A stretch of 64,000 nucleotides of DNA, from assembly GCF_001612615.1 (NCBI RefSeq), contig NZ_BDAU01000006.1:124001-188000 (forward strand), written 5' to 3'. This DNA comes from Nocardia amikacinitolerans NBRC 108937 (GTDB taxonomy: Bacteria > Actinomycetota > Actinomycetes > Mycobacteriales > Mycobacteriaceae). Positions within the stretch are counted from its first letter, which is position 1. Each line of letters begins with the position of its first letter. The notes below the pieces were generated by a model. That model was not told where the DNA came from, did not search any database, and saw only the letters and a list, made by a program, of their open reading frames with translations. Both the position numbers and the translations under genes were made by a program. Shown here in pieces: positions 50,747 to 60,054 of the stretch.

Positions 50747-51574
50747 ATGACGAAGCCGTTCCGCTTCGGGGTCGTTGCCCCGCTCAGGTCCGACGTCCCG
50801 ACGTGGCGGGATCGCGTGCGCCGCATCGCCGACATCGGCTACTCGACGCTGTTGGTTCCAGACTTCCCGCTGATGCAACCGGCGCCAGGGCCCATGCTGG
50901 CCACCGCCGCCGCCTTGACCGACCTGCGCGTCGGCACGTGGGTGTACGCCTCTCCGTTTCGGCCCGCCTGGCTGACGGCGTGGGAAGCGCACTCGCTGTC
51001 GCTGCTGACCGAGGGGCGCTTCGAGATGGGTATCGGCACCGGCAGACCGGGTATCGAGGACGAGCTGCGCGACAAGGGAATGCCCGCCGTGCCGCCGCCG
51101 AACGAGCGGCTGGCACAGGTCAGGGAGACCGTCGAGAGGCTGCGGGATCTCGACGGTCCCGACCGTCACACGCCCGTGGCTATGGCGGTATTCGGTCCGA
51201 AGGCCAGGGCGTTGGCGGCCGAGGTCGCGGACACGGTCACCTTCGCGCTGGGCGATCACCCTCGGGGCGAAGTCGAGCGGCTGGCACGCGACTTCCGCCT
51301 CAGCGGGAAGGTCGAGCTCGCGCTCGCCGTGGGGGTGATCGGTGACTCTGTCGCGCCGCACATGGCGCACCCCTCCACCGACCCCGCTGCGCTTCGCGCG
51401 GCGGACGCACTGACCATCCTTCCGGATGATCCGACGGCCGCCGCCGAGGAAATCCAGCGGCGACGGGAGGAGATCGGCTTCTCCTATTTCGTCTTCGGCG
51501 CCGACTTCGCCGAGAGGTTCGCTCCGGTCGTCGCCGAGCTAGCCGGACGTCGAGACCAGACCTCGCGAATCTAG
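50747..51574 (+). CDS. LLM-class flavin/F420-dependent oxidoreductase
   Basis: 275 residues from ATG 50747 with an AGGAG ribosome-binding site. 'MTKPFRFGVVAPL' and 'WRDRVRRIADIGYSTLLVPDFPLMQPAPGPMLATAAALTDLRVGTWVYASPFRPAWLTAWEAHSLSLLTEGRFEMGIGTGRP' are the N-terminal luciferase-like barrel, with the family block 'GRFEMGIGTGR'. Somewhat shorter than the usual 300 residues; the C-terminal 'ADALTILPDDPTAAAEEIQRRREEIGFSYFVFGADFAERFAPVVAELAG' is intact. Coenzyme F420 or FMN. Divergent to the LysR gene, its likely regulator. Its end overlaps the neighbouring convergent gene by 4 bases. Confidence 0.9.
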   Translation: MTKPFRFGVVAPLRSDVPTWRDRVRRIADIGYSTLLVPDFPLMQPAPGPMLATAAALTDLRVGTWVYASPFRPAWLTAWEAHSLSLLTEGRFEMGIGTGRPGIEDELRDKGMPAVPPPNERLAQVRETVERLRDLDGPDRHTPVAMAVFGPKARALAAEVADTVTFALGDHPRGEVERLARDFRLSGKVELALAVGVIGDSVAPHMAHPSTDPAALRAADALTILPDDPTAAAEEIQRRREEIGFSYFVFGADFAERFAPVVAELAGRRDQTSRI

Positions 51575-52158
51575 GAGGCGCAGCCGATCGCGCTGCCCAC
51601 GTTGGCGGGAACGCCGTGCCTGTTCACGCAGTCGAGGGCCTCTCCGACATCGATGACGCGCCAGTGCGTGTGGCCGTTCTGCTCGGAGTACTCGAACAGG
51701 TACATGACCGGGTGCAGAGTGCCCTCCGGCTGGGCCATCGCCGAGGCGAAGGTGCCACTGCATCGTGCTTGCTGGAGATCGGCCAAGGGATACCGAGGCA
51801 GCCCCGTCATTCGCAACGTGGTGATCAGGTACTCGCGAGTCACCTCAGCGCAGGGATCGGCCACCGGCGCCGCGGTCTGCGGCGGTGCGGGCGCGGCCGA
51901 GGGTTCGGGCGTCGGTGCGGAAACGGGCTCGGTGCCCCCGTGGGCGGGTGTCGGCGGCTTCTCCGCGGCGGGCACCGTGGTCGGCGCGGCGGGAACCGTG
52001 GTCGGCGCGGCGGATGATGCGGTCGGCACAGCGGTCACCGTGGCCGCACCGGTGCCAGAGGCCGACGTCCCGGGATCGGATTCGCTTTCACCACCACACG
52101 CCGTGAGAGATAGCGCGATGGTGGCCGTAACGGCAGCGAGTAGAGCAGTTCGGGTCAC
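51571..52158 (-). CDS. Pro/Thr/Ala-rich secreted lipoprotein
   Basis: 195 residues from a GTG at 52158 with GGAG 7 bases upstream. A lipoprotein signal ends at 'LTACGG' (Cys near residue 21). A low-complexity linker follows with repeats of 'AAPTTVPAAPTTVPAAEKPPTP'. The C-terminal 100 residues are a compact domain with four Cys ('PCAEVTREYLITTLRMTGLPRYPLADLQQARCSGTFASAMAQ' ... 'EALDCVNRHGVPANVGSAIGCAS') that probably form two disulphides. Family not recognised; similar small secreted proteins are common in Nocardia. Outer face of the membrane. Confidence 0.8.
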   Translation of the reverse strand: MTRTALLAAVTATIALSLTACGGESESDPGTSASGTGAATVTAVPTASSAAPTTVPAAPTTVPAAEKPPTPAHGGTEPVSAPTPEPSAAPAPPQTAAPVADPCAEVTREYLITTLRMTGLPRYPLADLQQARCSGTFASAMAQPEGTLHPVMYLFEYSEQNGHTHWRVIDVGEALDCVNRHGVPANVGSAIGCAS

Positions 52159-52265
52159 AGTGTCTCCTGGTAGAGCCCAGCCTCGATCGCAGTCGCTGCC
52201 GGAGCGACTGTGCGAGTAGGGATTTCGAATTGTTCGAGCTGTCGCGGTCGACGCCGCGTGATGGA

Positions 52266-52616
52266 TCAGTCTCGGTAGATCGTTACGTAGGCGTTGGTAG
52301 CGGTCCCGATACTCATCGGGCCCAAGCACGAGGCCGTGCCCTGGCCGGACGGGCCGAAGGAACCACTCCACGACCCCTGGTAAGGGCCGATGGCCATGAG
52401 CGGAAAGGCGTTGGGCACGCCGTGCAGGCCGAAGCACTCGACGATCAGGGCGTACTCCCGCCCAGGGGGTCCGTCGTCGTGGCACTTCGCCGTCGCGCCG
52501 ACCAGGTCCCGCGTGACAGCGCAGTCCTGCGGCGCGGCCTGGGCCGCACCGGATCCGAGCACCGTGGCGAAACCCGAAGCCGCGGTGGCGGCCACGATGG
52601 CTGTCGTCCTTCTCAT
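52266..52616 (-). CDS. Small secreted Cys-rich protein
   Basis: 116 residues from ATG 52616 with GAAGGGA upstream. Signal peptide 1-28 (TTAIVAATAASGFATVLGSGAAQA). The mature part has four Cys ('QDCAVTRDL', 'TAKCHDDG', 'VECFGLHG', 'TASCLGPM') spaced like two disulphides in a beta-rich 'GPYQGSWSGSFGPSGQGTASCLG' fold. No family recognised. It shares the small-secreted-protein type with the adjacent lipoprotein gene but is separated by 107 bases. Confidence 0.7.
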   Translation of the reverse strand: MRRTTAIVAATAASGFATVLGSGAAQAAPQDCAVTRDLVGATAKCHDDGPPGREYALIVECFGLHGVPNAFPLMAIGPYQGSWSGSFGPSGQGTASCLGPMSIGTATNAYVTIYRD

Positions 52617-53027
52617 CCGAAATCCCTTCTGCCGCATTGCTTCACTGTCGCTTGACCATCGATCGCCCACCGTGCGTCGTTACAAACCGGAGGACAGTGC
52701 TCCGGCTCATCTCCGCCGGCGACCGGCTTCGAGCAAGCTCCGCGACGCTGTGGTCCCGATCAACGTCGGAAACGGGCCGATGTCACGGGCCTAGCTGACC
52801 GGCGGGTCGGAAGCCGCCGACCGGAGGGGACTATCTCGAACGCTCGACATGAGGGAGGCTGGAGTGGGTGTGTCGGATCGGTCGGTCCGCGAGCGGCGGG
52901 CCGTTCATACGGTTGTTCGAATCAAAGCGTGAGACAGATGTCCGAGGCATTTCGCTCTGTATCCGATCTCCGGGATCGCAGGCATCGAGCCGGGCGATCG
53001 CGGTGGGATCGGGGGAGAGGGGAGATC
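52617..53027. other. 411-base intergenic region
   Basis: Divergent promoter region between the small secreted protein and the serine hydrolase. Several GC-rich short repeats are present (for example 'GATCGGTCGGTCCGCGAGCGG' near 52875), but no clear palindrome or RNA gene. A 27-codon frame from ATG 52849 to TGA lacks support. Confidence 0.35.
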
Positions 53028-54149
53028 GTGCGCTGGTTCGCGGTGGCGGCCGTTCTGGTCGTGTCGATGGTGTGGCCCGCGGCGAGTCCCGTCGGCGCGG
53101 AACCGGGCGCGAACTGGCAGGCGGAGTTCGATCGGGTCGTTCTCACCTCGGGGGTGCCGGGCGCGCAGCTGGTGGTGAGCGGCGACGCGGGCGAGATGCG
53201 GCTCAACAGCGGGGTGGGCGATATCGGCACCGGAGCCCCGTTCCCCGACGACGCGCGGTTACGCATCGCGAGCAACACGAAGTCGTTCGTGGCCGCTGTC
53301 ACCTTGCAACTGGTAGGCGAGGGGCGCGTCGTGCTGGATTCGCCGATCGATGCCTATTTGCCCGGCGAGGTCACCGGACCCGGCGGCGACGGTCGCCGCA
53401 TCACCGTGCGCAATCTGCTCCAGCACACCAGCGGTATCCCCGATTACCTGAACGAGGTGGATCTCGACAGCGTGGCAGGCATGCAGCGGTATCGCCCGGC
53501 GTCCGAGCTGATCCGAGCCGCGCTGGACCGGCCCGCGGAGTTCGAGCCGGGTGCCCGATGGGGGTACTCGAACACCAACTATCTGATCATCGGCTCGTTG
53601 ATCGAACGGCTGACCGGCCTTCCCGTCGGCGTCGAGGTGACGCGGCGGATCATCCTGCCGCTCGGCCTGCAGGAGACCTACTGGCCGCTGTATCCGGTCG
53701 AGCAGGTGGTGCGTGGACCGCATCCGCGCAACTATCTCGTCGTCGGAGCGGAACGCGTCGACATCACCGATATCGATCCGAACTGGGGACTCGCCGACGG
53801 CGCGATGGTCGCCACCGGACGGGACTTGAACCGCTTCTTCATGGCGCTGATCACGGGCCAGGTGGTCGCGCCAGCACAACTCGAGCAGATGCGCACGACG
53901 ATTCCGAGCGGGGTGCCGCTGCTCGACCAGGAGATCGGACTCGGCTTGTTCCGCAGGGTGAATCGGTGCGGCATCGAGACGTGGGGCCACGGCGGCTCCA
54001 TCGCGGGCAGCAGCGTGGTGGGTGCGGCCACCGAGCGGCACGCGGTCACCATCGCGATGAATCAGCTCCCCACCCTCGTCGCCTCGCTCGCTCCGCGCGG
54101 GGGAGTGCAGGACGTGATCGACATGGTCCTGTGCGACCTCGCCCGGTGA
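53028..54149 (+). CDS. Secreted serine hydrolase of the beta-lactamase/DD-peptidase fold
   Basis: 373 residues from a GTG at 53028 with a GAGGGGAG ribosome-binding site and a signal peptide (WFAVAAVLVVSMVWPAASPVGA); the longer frame upstream lacks one. The three motifs are complete: S-x-x-K as 'SNTKSF' (about residue 80), Y-x-N as 'YSNTNY', and H-x-G as 'HGGS'. The overall opening 'SGVPGAQLVVSGDAGEMRLNSGVGD' fits class C-like beta-lactamases, esterases and D-alanyl-D-alanine carboxypeptidases. It acts outside the cell on peptidoglycan peptides or esters. A beta-lactamase activity is possible but cannot be told from carboxypeptidase or esterase by sequence. Confidence 0.9.
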   Translation: MRWFAVAAVLVVSMVWPAASPVGAEPGANWQAEFDRVVLTSGVPGAQLVVSGDAGEMRLNSGVGDIGTGAPFPDDARLRIASNTKSFVAAVTLQLVGEGRVVLDSPIDAYLPGEVTGPGGDGRRITVRNLLQHTSGIPDYLNEVDLDSVAGMQRYRPASELIRAALDRPAEFEPGARWGYSNTNYLIIGSLIERLTGLPVGVEVTRRIILPLGLQETYWPLYPVEQVVRGPHPRNYLVVGAERVDITDIDPNWGLADGAMVATGRDLNRFFMALITGQVVAPAQLEQMRTTIPSGVPLLDQEIGLGLFRRVNRCGIETWGHGGSIAGSSVVGAATERHAVTIAMNQLPTLVASLAPRGGVQDVIDMVLCDLAR

Positions 54150-54346
54150 GTGCCGCTCGGAACGCCGATTCCGAGCGAAGCGCCTCCGGCCGAAACCCGG
54201 AGCGGTTCCCGGCCTGCGCAAGCGCCGATGTCGCGGCGGGCGCCACGCATCGATGGGAGCCCAGGGCGGGGTCGACTGCTCCGGTAAGCGGGGCACGATG
54301 CGGCGAAACCGCTGTGCGCCGATCCGCGGCGGGGAATGATGCGGGA

Positions 54347-54970
54347 GTGGACGAGGCGACGTACCGCGAGACCAGGAACTCCCTGCACGGCACGGCGGAG
54401 CTGCTGATCGCCGGGCCGCAGTACCGGCGCGACGGGACGATCCGGCTACGGGTGGTGCTCGGCGGTTTCGGCGGGGCGCGGCTACCGGTGTCGGTGGTCG
54501 GCGCGAGCCTGATCGGGCCGACCGGTCGCGTACCGCTGACCGGCACCTACCGGCAGTTGGCGGAGGCCGCGGGTCTCGAGCCGGGCGCACCGGAAGGCGT
54601 GTACGCCGAATCCAGCGGGCGCGGTCTCGACGACGAGATCCGCGTCGACGAGAAGGCCGCGGCCGTGATCGCCGACTGGTTCGCCACCGGGGACGCGGCC
54701 CTGCGCTGCCTCGCGCCCGACGTCACCCCGGTGCTGTGGCCGGAGCACTTCGACCTGTCCAGCACGCTGGACGAGGTGAATTTCGGTGTGTCGCCCGGTG
54801 ATTCGTCGCATCCGGGTCCGTACGCGTATGTCGGGCCGTGGACACCGCGCACCGGCGCATTCTGGAACGCGCCGTTCGGCGCGCTGCGCCCGCGTGCGCA
54901 GGTGGGCACCGTCGCCGGGTTGCTGGCGTTCTTCGAGGAGGGCAGGGACCGCGCCGCGGCCGGTGAGTGA
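54347..54970 (+). CDS. Conserved actinobacterial protein of unknown function
   Basis: 207 residues from a GTG at 54347. Soluble, without a signal peptide. Recognisable pieces are 'EATYRETRNSLHGTAELLIAGPQYRRDGTIRLRVVLGGFGGARLPVSVVGASL', a beta-rich N-terminal half, then 'DEIRVDEKAAAVIADWFATGDAALRCLA', and a Pro/Trp-rich end 'TPVLWPEHFDLSSTLDEVNFGVSPGDSSHPGPYAYVGPWTPRTGAFWNAPFGAL'. The length and mix look like a real conserved protein, but I know no family. It converges with the MspA gene; no operon partner. Confidence 0.65.
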   Translation: MDEATYRETRNSLHGTAELLIAGPQYRRDGTIRLRVVLGGFGGARLPVSVVGASLIGPTGRVPLTGTYRQLAEAAGLEPGAPEGVYAESSGRGLDDEIRVDEKAAAVIADWFATGDAALRCLAPDVTPVLWPEHFDLSSTLDEVNFGVSPGDSSHPGPYAYVGPWTPRTGAFWNAPFGALRPRAQVGTVAGLLAFFEEGRDRAAAGE

Positions 54971-54999
54971 TGGCCGACCGGCACCCGATCGCTCGGCGC

Positions 55000-55671
55000 T
55001 CAGCCGAGGCTGAACGGTGCGCCCCAGACGGTGAGGTGCGACGCGACGTTCGCGGTTTCGATTTCCACGCGGATGAAGGCTCGGGCTTGGGCGTAGCCCG
55101 CGCATCCGGTCAGTGCGATGGTGGAGTCGGCCCAGGTGACCGAGGCGGTGTTGCCGCGAAAACGGTTGACGGGCTTGTGGTCTTCGTTGCCGAAGTCGTC
55201 GGGGACCTCGACATCCAGCAGATAGAACGAGCGGGTCTGGCCTGGGCCGAGCGAGAGCGCGCCGCCGGACTCCGCGCCGACGTTCGGGCGTACGTTCTGC
55301 CCGTCGCGCCAGCTGAGCCCGCCTTCCACGCCCCCTTCCATCGCGCCGCCGGAGATGTCCACTTGGCAGCCGACGGTGTAGCCGGGGATGAGTTTGCCGC
55401 CTGGCCGGTCGCCCGCGCCGGTCACCTCGACGTGCGCGCTGCCGGACACCCAGGCGTTGCGGTGCAGCGGCGTTGCGCCGAGCGAGGGGCTGATGGTCAC
55501 CGATTCGCCGGTGAGGCGCACGGTGACCACCGTCCCGTCCATGAGCGTCTGCACCTGGTGGGCGCCGGGTAGCGGCACCACCACGTCGGCACCCGCGGTG
55601 CCGCAGGCCAGGGCGGCGACACCCGTCGCCACCACCGCCGTGGCTCGTCCGATCTGTTTGCGACAGTTCAT
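55000..55671 (-). CDS. MspA family porin
   Basis: 223 residues from ATG 55671. Signal peptide 1-28 (IGRATAVVATGVAALACGTAGA). The MspA pattern is evident: 'VVVPLPGAHQVQTLMDGTVVTVRLTGESVTISPSLGATPLHRNAWVSGSAHVEVTG' and 'PGYTVGCQVDISGGAMEGGVEGGLSWRDGQNVRPNVGAESGGALSLGPGQTRSFYLLDVEV', ending 'VTWADSTIALTGCAGYAQARAFIRVEIETANVASHLTVWGAPFSL'. It forms octameric pores in the mycolic-acid outer membrane, letting small polar solutes in and out. It is 28 bases downstream of an MFS gene on the same strand and likely shares its transcript. Confidence 0.92.
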   Translation of the reverse strand: MNCRKQIGRATAVVATGVAALACGTAGADVVVPLPGAHQVQTLMDGTVVTVRLTGESVTISPSLGATPLHRNAWVSGSAHVEVTGAGDRPGGKLIPGYTVGCQVDISGGAMEGGVEGGLSWRDGQNVRPNVGAESGGALSLGPGQTRSFYLLDVEVPDDFGNEDHKPVNRFRGNTASVTWADSTIALTGCAGYAQARAFIRVEIETANVASHLTVWGAPFSLG

Positions 55672-55699
55672 GATTCCCCTTCGATCTCGGCCCCGCCCG

Positions 55700-57271
55700 T
55701 CAGGACAGGGCGGGTGCGTCGTCGTGTTCGGGCGCTGCGGGATCCTGGACGAAATCCTGGCGGCGGATCAGGAAAAGTGCTGCGGCGCCGACGATCACGC
55801 TGGCCAGCCCGCCGATGGTCGCCACGGCGTGCAGGCCGGACACGAACGCCCGGTGCGCGGCGTCGGTCAACTCGGCCGCGTGCGCGGCGGAGGTTTCGTT
55901 GGTGAGCCGGTCGATGGATCCGGCCGCGACCGCGTCCACCGCGGCGGCGGGCACCGGCTGCCCGGACAGACTGTCGGCGATCCGCGCGTGCGCGACCGCG
56001 CCGAGCACCGCGACGCCGAGCGCCGAACCCACTTGCTGGAAGGTCTCGTTCACCCCCGAGCCCATGCCGGAGTCCTCCGGCGCGACGATGGCGACCGAGG
56101 CGTTGGCCCGCGGCGGATTGAACAACCCCATGCCGATGCCCGCGACCAGGAACGGCACAAGGGCGGCGGTCCAGTCGTCCTCGGGGCCGATGGCGTTCAG
56201 CAGCAGGAACCCGATACCGGTCAGGATCAGCGCCGCGCCGATCAACCGGTTGGTCGCGACCCGCACGCTCAACACGCCGCCGAGCACGCCCGCCACCAGC
56301 AGCATCACGGTGAGCGGCAGGAAGCGCAGACCGGTCTCGATGGCCGAGTGGCCGAGCACGCCCTGCATCCACAGCACACCGAACAGAATCACCGGGATCA
56401 CAGCGAAATTCAGGACGAACGTCGCCGCCGACAGGGCGTCGAAGGTGCGGTTGGCGAACAGCCCCAGATCGAGCATGGGATGCCTGCCGCGGCGCTGCAC
56501 CAGCACGAACGCGGCGACAAGCACGACGCAGCCGGTGAAGCACAGGATGGTCGAACCCGCCGTCCATCCGACCACCGGACCGCGAATGATCCCGTACACC
56601 AACAGGAACAGCGCCGCCGAGAACAGCACGAGCCCGGCGCGATCCACCGGCCTGCCGCCCCGTCGTGCGCTCTCGGGCACCTTCGCCAGCACCACGAGCA
56701 ACGCCAGCAGCCCGGTCGGCACGTTCAGATAGAACACCCAGCGCCAATCGATTTCGGTGAGCGCACCGCCGACAAGCGGACCGGCGGCGACGGAGATTCC
56801 CGTCACCATGCCGAACAGGCCGAACGCGGTACCGCGTTCCTTGCCGGTGAAGGCCGCGGCGAGCATCGCGGGGCCGACCGCGTAGAGGACGGCCGCGCCG
56901 ACGCCCTGGACGCCGCGCGAAAGATTCAGCAGCAGAGGGCTTCCCGCGACGCCGCACGCCACCGACGCCGCCGTGAACACCACGAGACCACCGGCGAACA
57001 GGCTGCGCCTGCCAACCCGATCCGCCAGCGAGCCGCTTGTGAGCAGGCAGGCGGCCATACCGAGCGCGTAGGCGTCCACCACCCACTGCAGCGCGCCGAA
57101 GCTCGCCGACAGGTCGGCCTGGATGGCGGGCAGCGACACGTTCACCACGGTGATGTCGAGGGTGAGCATGAACGTGGCGACACAGACGGTGGCCAGCACC
57201 CACCACCGGCTCGGATCGCGCACCGGTTCGAGCGCCGCCGAAGCCGTGGTCACGGGGCGTGTGGTGGTCAT
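55700..57271 (-). CDS. MFS transporter (DHA2 family)
   Basis: 523 residues from ATG 57271, overlapping the upstream nitroreductase stop by 4 bases. 'WWVLATVCVATFMLTLDITVVNVSLPAIQADLSASFGALQWVVDAYALGMAACLLTSGSLADRVGRRSLFAGG' is the D1/A motif region with 'GSLADRVGRR'; 'LLNLSRGVQGVGAAVLYAVGPAMLAAAFTGKERGTAFGLFGMVTGISVAAGPLVGGALTE' carries motif C. Fourteen helices fit the DHA2 class. Proton-driven exporter of a hydrophobic compound, probably together with the MMPL protein, the nitroreductase and the MspA porin in one operon. Confidence 0.92.
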   Translation of the reverse strand: MTTTRPVTTASAALEPVRDPSRWWVLATVCVATFMLTLDITVVNVSLPAIQADLSASFGALQWVVDAYALGMAACLLTSGSLADRVGRRSLFAGGLVVFTAASVACGVAGSPLLLNLSRGVQGVGAAVLYAVGPAMLAAAFTGKERGTAFGLFGMVTGISVAAGPLVGGALTEIDWRWVFYLNVPTGLLALLVVLAKVPESARRGGRPVDRAGLVLFSAALFLLVYGIIRGPVVGWTAGSTILCFTGCVVLVAAFVLVQRRGRHPMLDLGLFANRTFDALSAATFVLNFAVIPVILFGVLWMQGVLGHSAIETGLRFLPLTVMLLVAGVLGGVLSVRVATNRLIGAALILTGIGFLLLNAIGPEDDWTAALVPFLVAGIGMGLFNPPRANASVAIVAPEDSGMGSGVNETFQQVGSALGVAVLGAVAHARIADSLSGQPVPAAAVDAVAAGSIDRLTNETSAAHAAELTDAAHRAFVSGLHAVATIGGLASVIVGAAALFLIRRQDFVQDPAAPEHDDAPALS

Positions 57272-57714
57272 GGGGTCTCGCTCCAGCCGTGCAATAGGAA
57301 GACGGGATGTCTGTGCGCCTCGGCGGTGAACACGCCGGGCGCCGAGCGCGGTGAGGCGTCGAAGTAGGGGGTCGTCACCGGCGCCTTCTTGACGTAGTGG
57401 TGCAGCACATGGCCCGCGCGCTCGCCGTGCACCGCCTCCGCCCACACCCGCTGTTCGTCGTTGCCGCGGCGCAACAGCACGACGTCGCGTGCGCGCACGT
57501 TGTGCACCCAGCCCACCTCCCCGTAGGGGGAGACGAGCCATCGCTCTCCGTCGAATTCGATGATGCGCACCGGGTTTCGGCGCGCGCGGCCGCTGCGCCT
57601 TCCGATGGTCTCCAGGATGTACATGCCGTCCGGTCCCGCGCCGCGCGCGGCCAACGCCATCACGGCGCGGTTGAGGACCCTACGGAACGGACCGGCCTGG
57701 TACTTCGCTGCCAT
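57268..57714 (-). CDS. Deazaflavin (F420)-dependent nitroreductase family protein
   Basis: 148 residues from ATG 57714. 'AKYQAGPFRRVLNRAVMALAARGAGPDGMYILETIGRRSGRARRNPVRIIEFDGERWLVSPYGEVGWVHNVRARDVVLLRRG' is the typical DDN-family split barrel with the 'TxGRxSGxxRxxPVxxxExxGxxYLVSPYG' block. It should use F420H2 to reduce an electron-poor or quinone-type substrate. Encoded between MMPL and MFS transporters, it could modify the exported or a sensed compound. Overlaps the MFS start by 4 bases. Confidence 0.9.
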   Translation of the reverse strand: MAAKYQAGPFRRVLNRAVMALAARGAGPDGMYILETIGRRSGRARRNPVRIIEFDGERWLVSPYGEVGWVHNVRARDVVLLRRGNDEQRVWAEAVHGERAGHVLHHYVKKAPVTTPYFDASPRSAPGVFTAEAHRHPVFLLHGWSETP

Positions 57715-57782
57715 GAGCTATGTCCTTCCGGGGCGGCGGGCCCGGTCAGAGGAGTCGACCGGGCCCGCCACGAAACCGACGA

Positions 57783-60023
57783 TCACCGCGACAGCGCTGT
57801 CGAGGTCGCCGCCGTTGTGCCGAGCGCATCTGCCGGTTCGATGCCGCTCGGCCGGCCTGCACCGCCGGGTTCCGGAGCCACGTCGGCTCCAGGTTCGGGA
57901 ATTCCGTACTTCTGCCACCAGTTGGCCAGCGGCTTGGGCGCCCACCAGGCCTTGTCGCCGAGCAGTCGCATCGTGGCGGGCACCAGCAGACCGCGCACAA
58001 TGGTGGCGTCCAGGAAGATGGCGAGCACCAGGCCGACGCCGATCATCTTCACGATGGTGATGCCGGAGAAGACGAACGCGCCGAGCACCACCGCGAGCAA
58101 CAGCGCGGCGCTGGTGATCAGTCGCGCGGTGTGCCGCACGCCGAAGGCCACCGACTCCACCGGATCGCCGCTGCGCAGGTAGTGCTCGCGGATGCGGGCA
58201 AGCAGGAACACCTCGTAGTCCATGGCCAGACCGAAGGCGATCGCCATGATCATCATCGGCATGTTCGCGTCCATGAATCCCGCGGGAACGAAATTCAGTG
58301 GGCCGGACAGGAATCCGTACTGGAAGATCAGCGCGACGATGCCGAAGGTTGCGAACAGCGAAAGCAGGTTCATCAGAACCGATTTCAGCGGAAGCAGCAC
58401 CGAGCCGAAGGCCAGGAACAGCACCGCGAACGACACCACCGTAACGATCAGCAGCATCCACGGCAGCCGCTCGGCGAGCATGTCGAGCAGGTCGGCCACC
58501 GCGGCGGGGCGGTTGGTGAACGAGGCGGTCGCCTCGGCAGGCGGCTCGACGTCGCGCAGCTGGCGCACCACGTCGCGGATCGGCGCGTCCATCGAGTCCA
58601 TCGAGTAGCCGAGCGTGACGCGGGCAAGGTCGCCCGCCGTTCCTGTGACGACGGCGCTGTCCACGCCCTGCACCGCGCGCAGCCGGTCGAGGTAGCCCGA
58701 AAGCGCTTGCTGGGCTTGCGGACTCGCGGCATCGCCGGGCATGTCGACCACCGCGGTGATCACCTTGGTCGGATCGAGCGGGAAGTCCCGATCGAGTTCC
58801 TCGGAGACGACCCGGCTGTCGGTGCCCGCGGGCAGCGCCCAGTCGGCGGGCCGCGACCAGGTCGCGCCGAGCAGCGGCAGACCGAGCAGCGCCAGTACGA
58901 GGCCGATGCTGCCCGCGGCGAGCACCGGACGGCGCATGACCGCGTGCGCGACCTTGTACCAGCGCGCGCCCTGCTCGCCGCCGCGCTTGCCGAACGAGGG
59001 CAGCGGGATTCGCAGCGAATTGATGCGCATGCCCGCGAAACGCAGCAGGGCGGGCATCACGATGAGCGCGCCGAGCACCGCGAACAGCACAACGCTGACG
59101 CCGGAGTAGCCGAGCGAGGTGAGGAACCGCGACGGGAAGATCACCAGGCCGCCTAGGGTGACCGCGACGGTGATGCCGGAGACGGCGACGGTGCGACCCG
59201 CGGTGGCCATGGTGGTGCCGATGGCGTCGTCCACCGTGCGGCCCGCGGCCAGTTCGTCACGGAAGCGGTTGACGATGAGCAGCGCGTAGTCGATGGCGAG
59301 GCCGAGGCCCAGCAGGACGACCAGGTTGATCGAGAAGGTGGACAGGTCGGTGAAGTTGCCGACCACCCGCAGGACCGCGAGCGAGCCGACCGAGACGACG
59401 ATGCCGACCGCGAGCGGCAGCGCCGCGGCGATCGCGCTGCGGAAGATGACGATCAGCAGGATGAGCAGCAGCGGGAACGAGATCAGCTCGGCGCGCGCGA
59501 GGTCTTCCTCGGTGATGTCGTTGAACTGATCGTTCACCGCGACGAGGCCGCCGAAGCGGACCTCGAGACCGGGCTGGTCGAAGAGGTGCTCGATCTCGCG
59601 CCACACCACGACCCGGTCTTCCTCGATCTGGCCGGGCAGTTGCATGGAGATGTAGGTCTTGTGCCGGTCGGTGGAGACGAAGTCCGGGGAACCGGTGGTC
59701 CAGAACGTCTCCAGCCAGGTGTAGGAGCCGCGCGGGACCTTGGCGACCGCGTCCTCGACCCGCGCGCGGAAGCGCGGATCGTCGACGGTCATCTCCGCGC
59801 TCTCGTACATGACCACCACGTCGGCGACGTGCCTGCCGAGCGTGGTCTCCAGGATCTCGTCCGCGTGGGACGACTCACTGGTCGGATCGTCCAGTCCGGC
59901 GCCGCCGCCGAGCAGGTTGCCCGCACCGGAGCCCCAGAGACCGCCGAGCAGGATGAACAGAACGGTGCCTACCACCACCCATCTGCGATGGGCGGCGGAC
60001 CACCTGCCGAGTTTCTCGAACAC
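57783..60023 (-). CDS. MMPL family RND transporter
   Basis: 746 residues from a GTG at 60023 with a GGTGGAGGA ribosome-binding site. Twelve helices are spread over the two-fold repeat: TM1 'WVVVGTVLFILLGGLWGSG', the first periplasmic domain to about residue 180, then the first helix bundle with 'LGLGLAIDYALLIVNRFRDELAAG', the second periplasmic domain, and the second bundle with 'IMAIAFGLAMDYEVFLLARIREHY'. The conserved Asp-Tyr pairs in helices 4 and 10 (AIDY, AMDY) are the proton-relay residues of MmpL proteins. In mycolate bacteria MmpLs export lipids and siderophores across the inner membrane. A palindrome upstream suggests regulation; substrate unknown. Confidence 0.95.
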   Translation of the reverse strand: MFEKLGRWSAAHRRWVVVGTVLFILLGGLWGSGAGNLLGGGAGLDDPTSESSHADEILETTLGRHVADVVVMYESAEMTVDDPRFRARVEDAVAKVPRGSYTWLETFWTTGSPDFVSTDRHKTYISMQLPGQIEEDRVVVWREIEHLFDQPGLEVRFGGLVAVNDQFNDITEEDLARAELISFPLLLILLIVIFRSAIAAALPLAVGIVVSVGSLAVLRVVGNFTDLSTFSINLVVLLGLGLAIDYALLIVNRFRDELAAGRTVDDAIGTTMATAGRTVAVSGITVAVTLGGLVIFPSRFLTSLGYSGVSVVLFAVLGALIVMPALLRFAGMRINSLRIPLPSFGKRGGEQGARWYKVAHAVMRRPVLAAGSIGLVLALLGLPLLGATWSRPADWALPAGTDSRVVSEELDRDFPLDPTKVITAVVDMPGDAASPQAQQALSGYLDRLRAVQGVDSAVVTGTAGDLARVTLGYSMDSMDAPIRDVVRQLRDVEPPAEATASFTNRPAAVADLLDMLAERLPWMLLIVTVVSFAVLFLAFGSVLLPLKSVLMNLLSLFATFGIVALIFQYGFLSGPLNFVPAGFMDANMPMMIMAIAFGLAMDYEVFLLARIREHYLRSGDPVESVAFGVRHTARLITSAALLLAVVLGAFVFSGITIVKMIGVGLVLAIFLDATIVRGLLVPATMRLLGDKAWWAPKPLANWWQKYGIPEPGADVAPEPGGAGRPSGIEPADALGTTAATSTALSR

Positions 60024-60054
60024 GATTCCTCCACCTATATAGAGTCGTACTATC

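Noticed and set aside
53028-54149. Calling the serine hydrolase a beta-lactamase resistance gene
   Set aside because: The three motifs (SxxK, YxN, HxG) are shared with DD-carboxypeptidases and esterases, so resistance cannot be claimed from sequence.
55388-57367. 659-codon plus-strand frame opposite the MspA and MFS genes
   Set aside because: Repetitive His/Gln/Arg-rich sequence, antisense to two clear genes.
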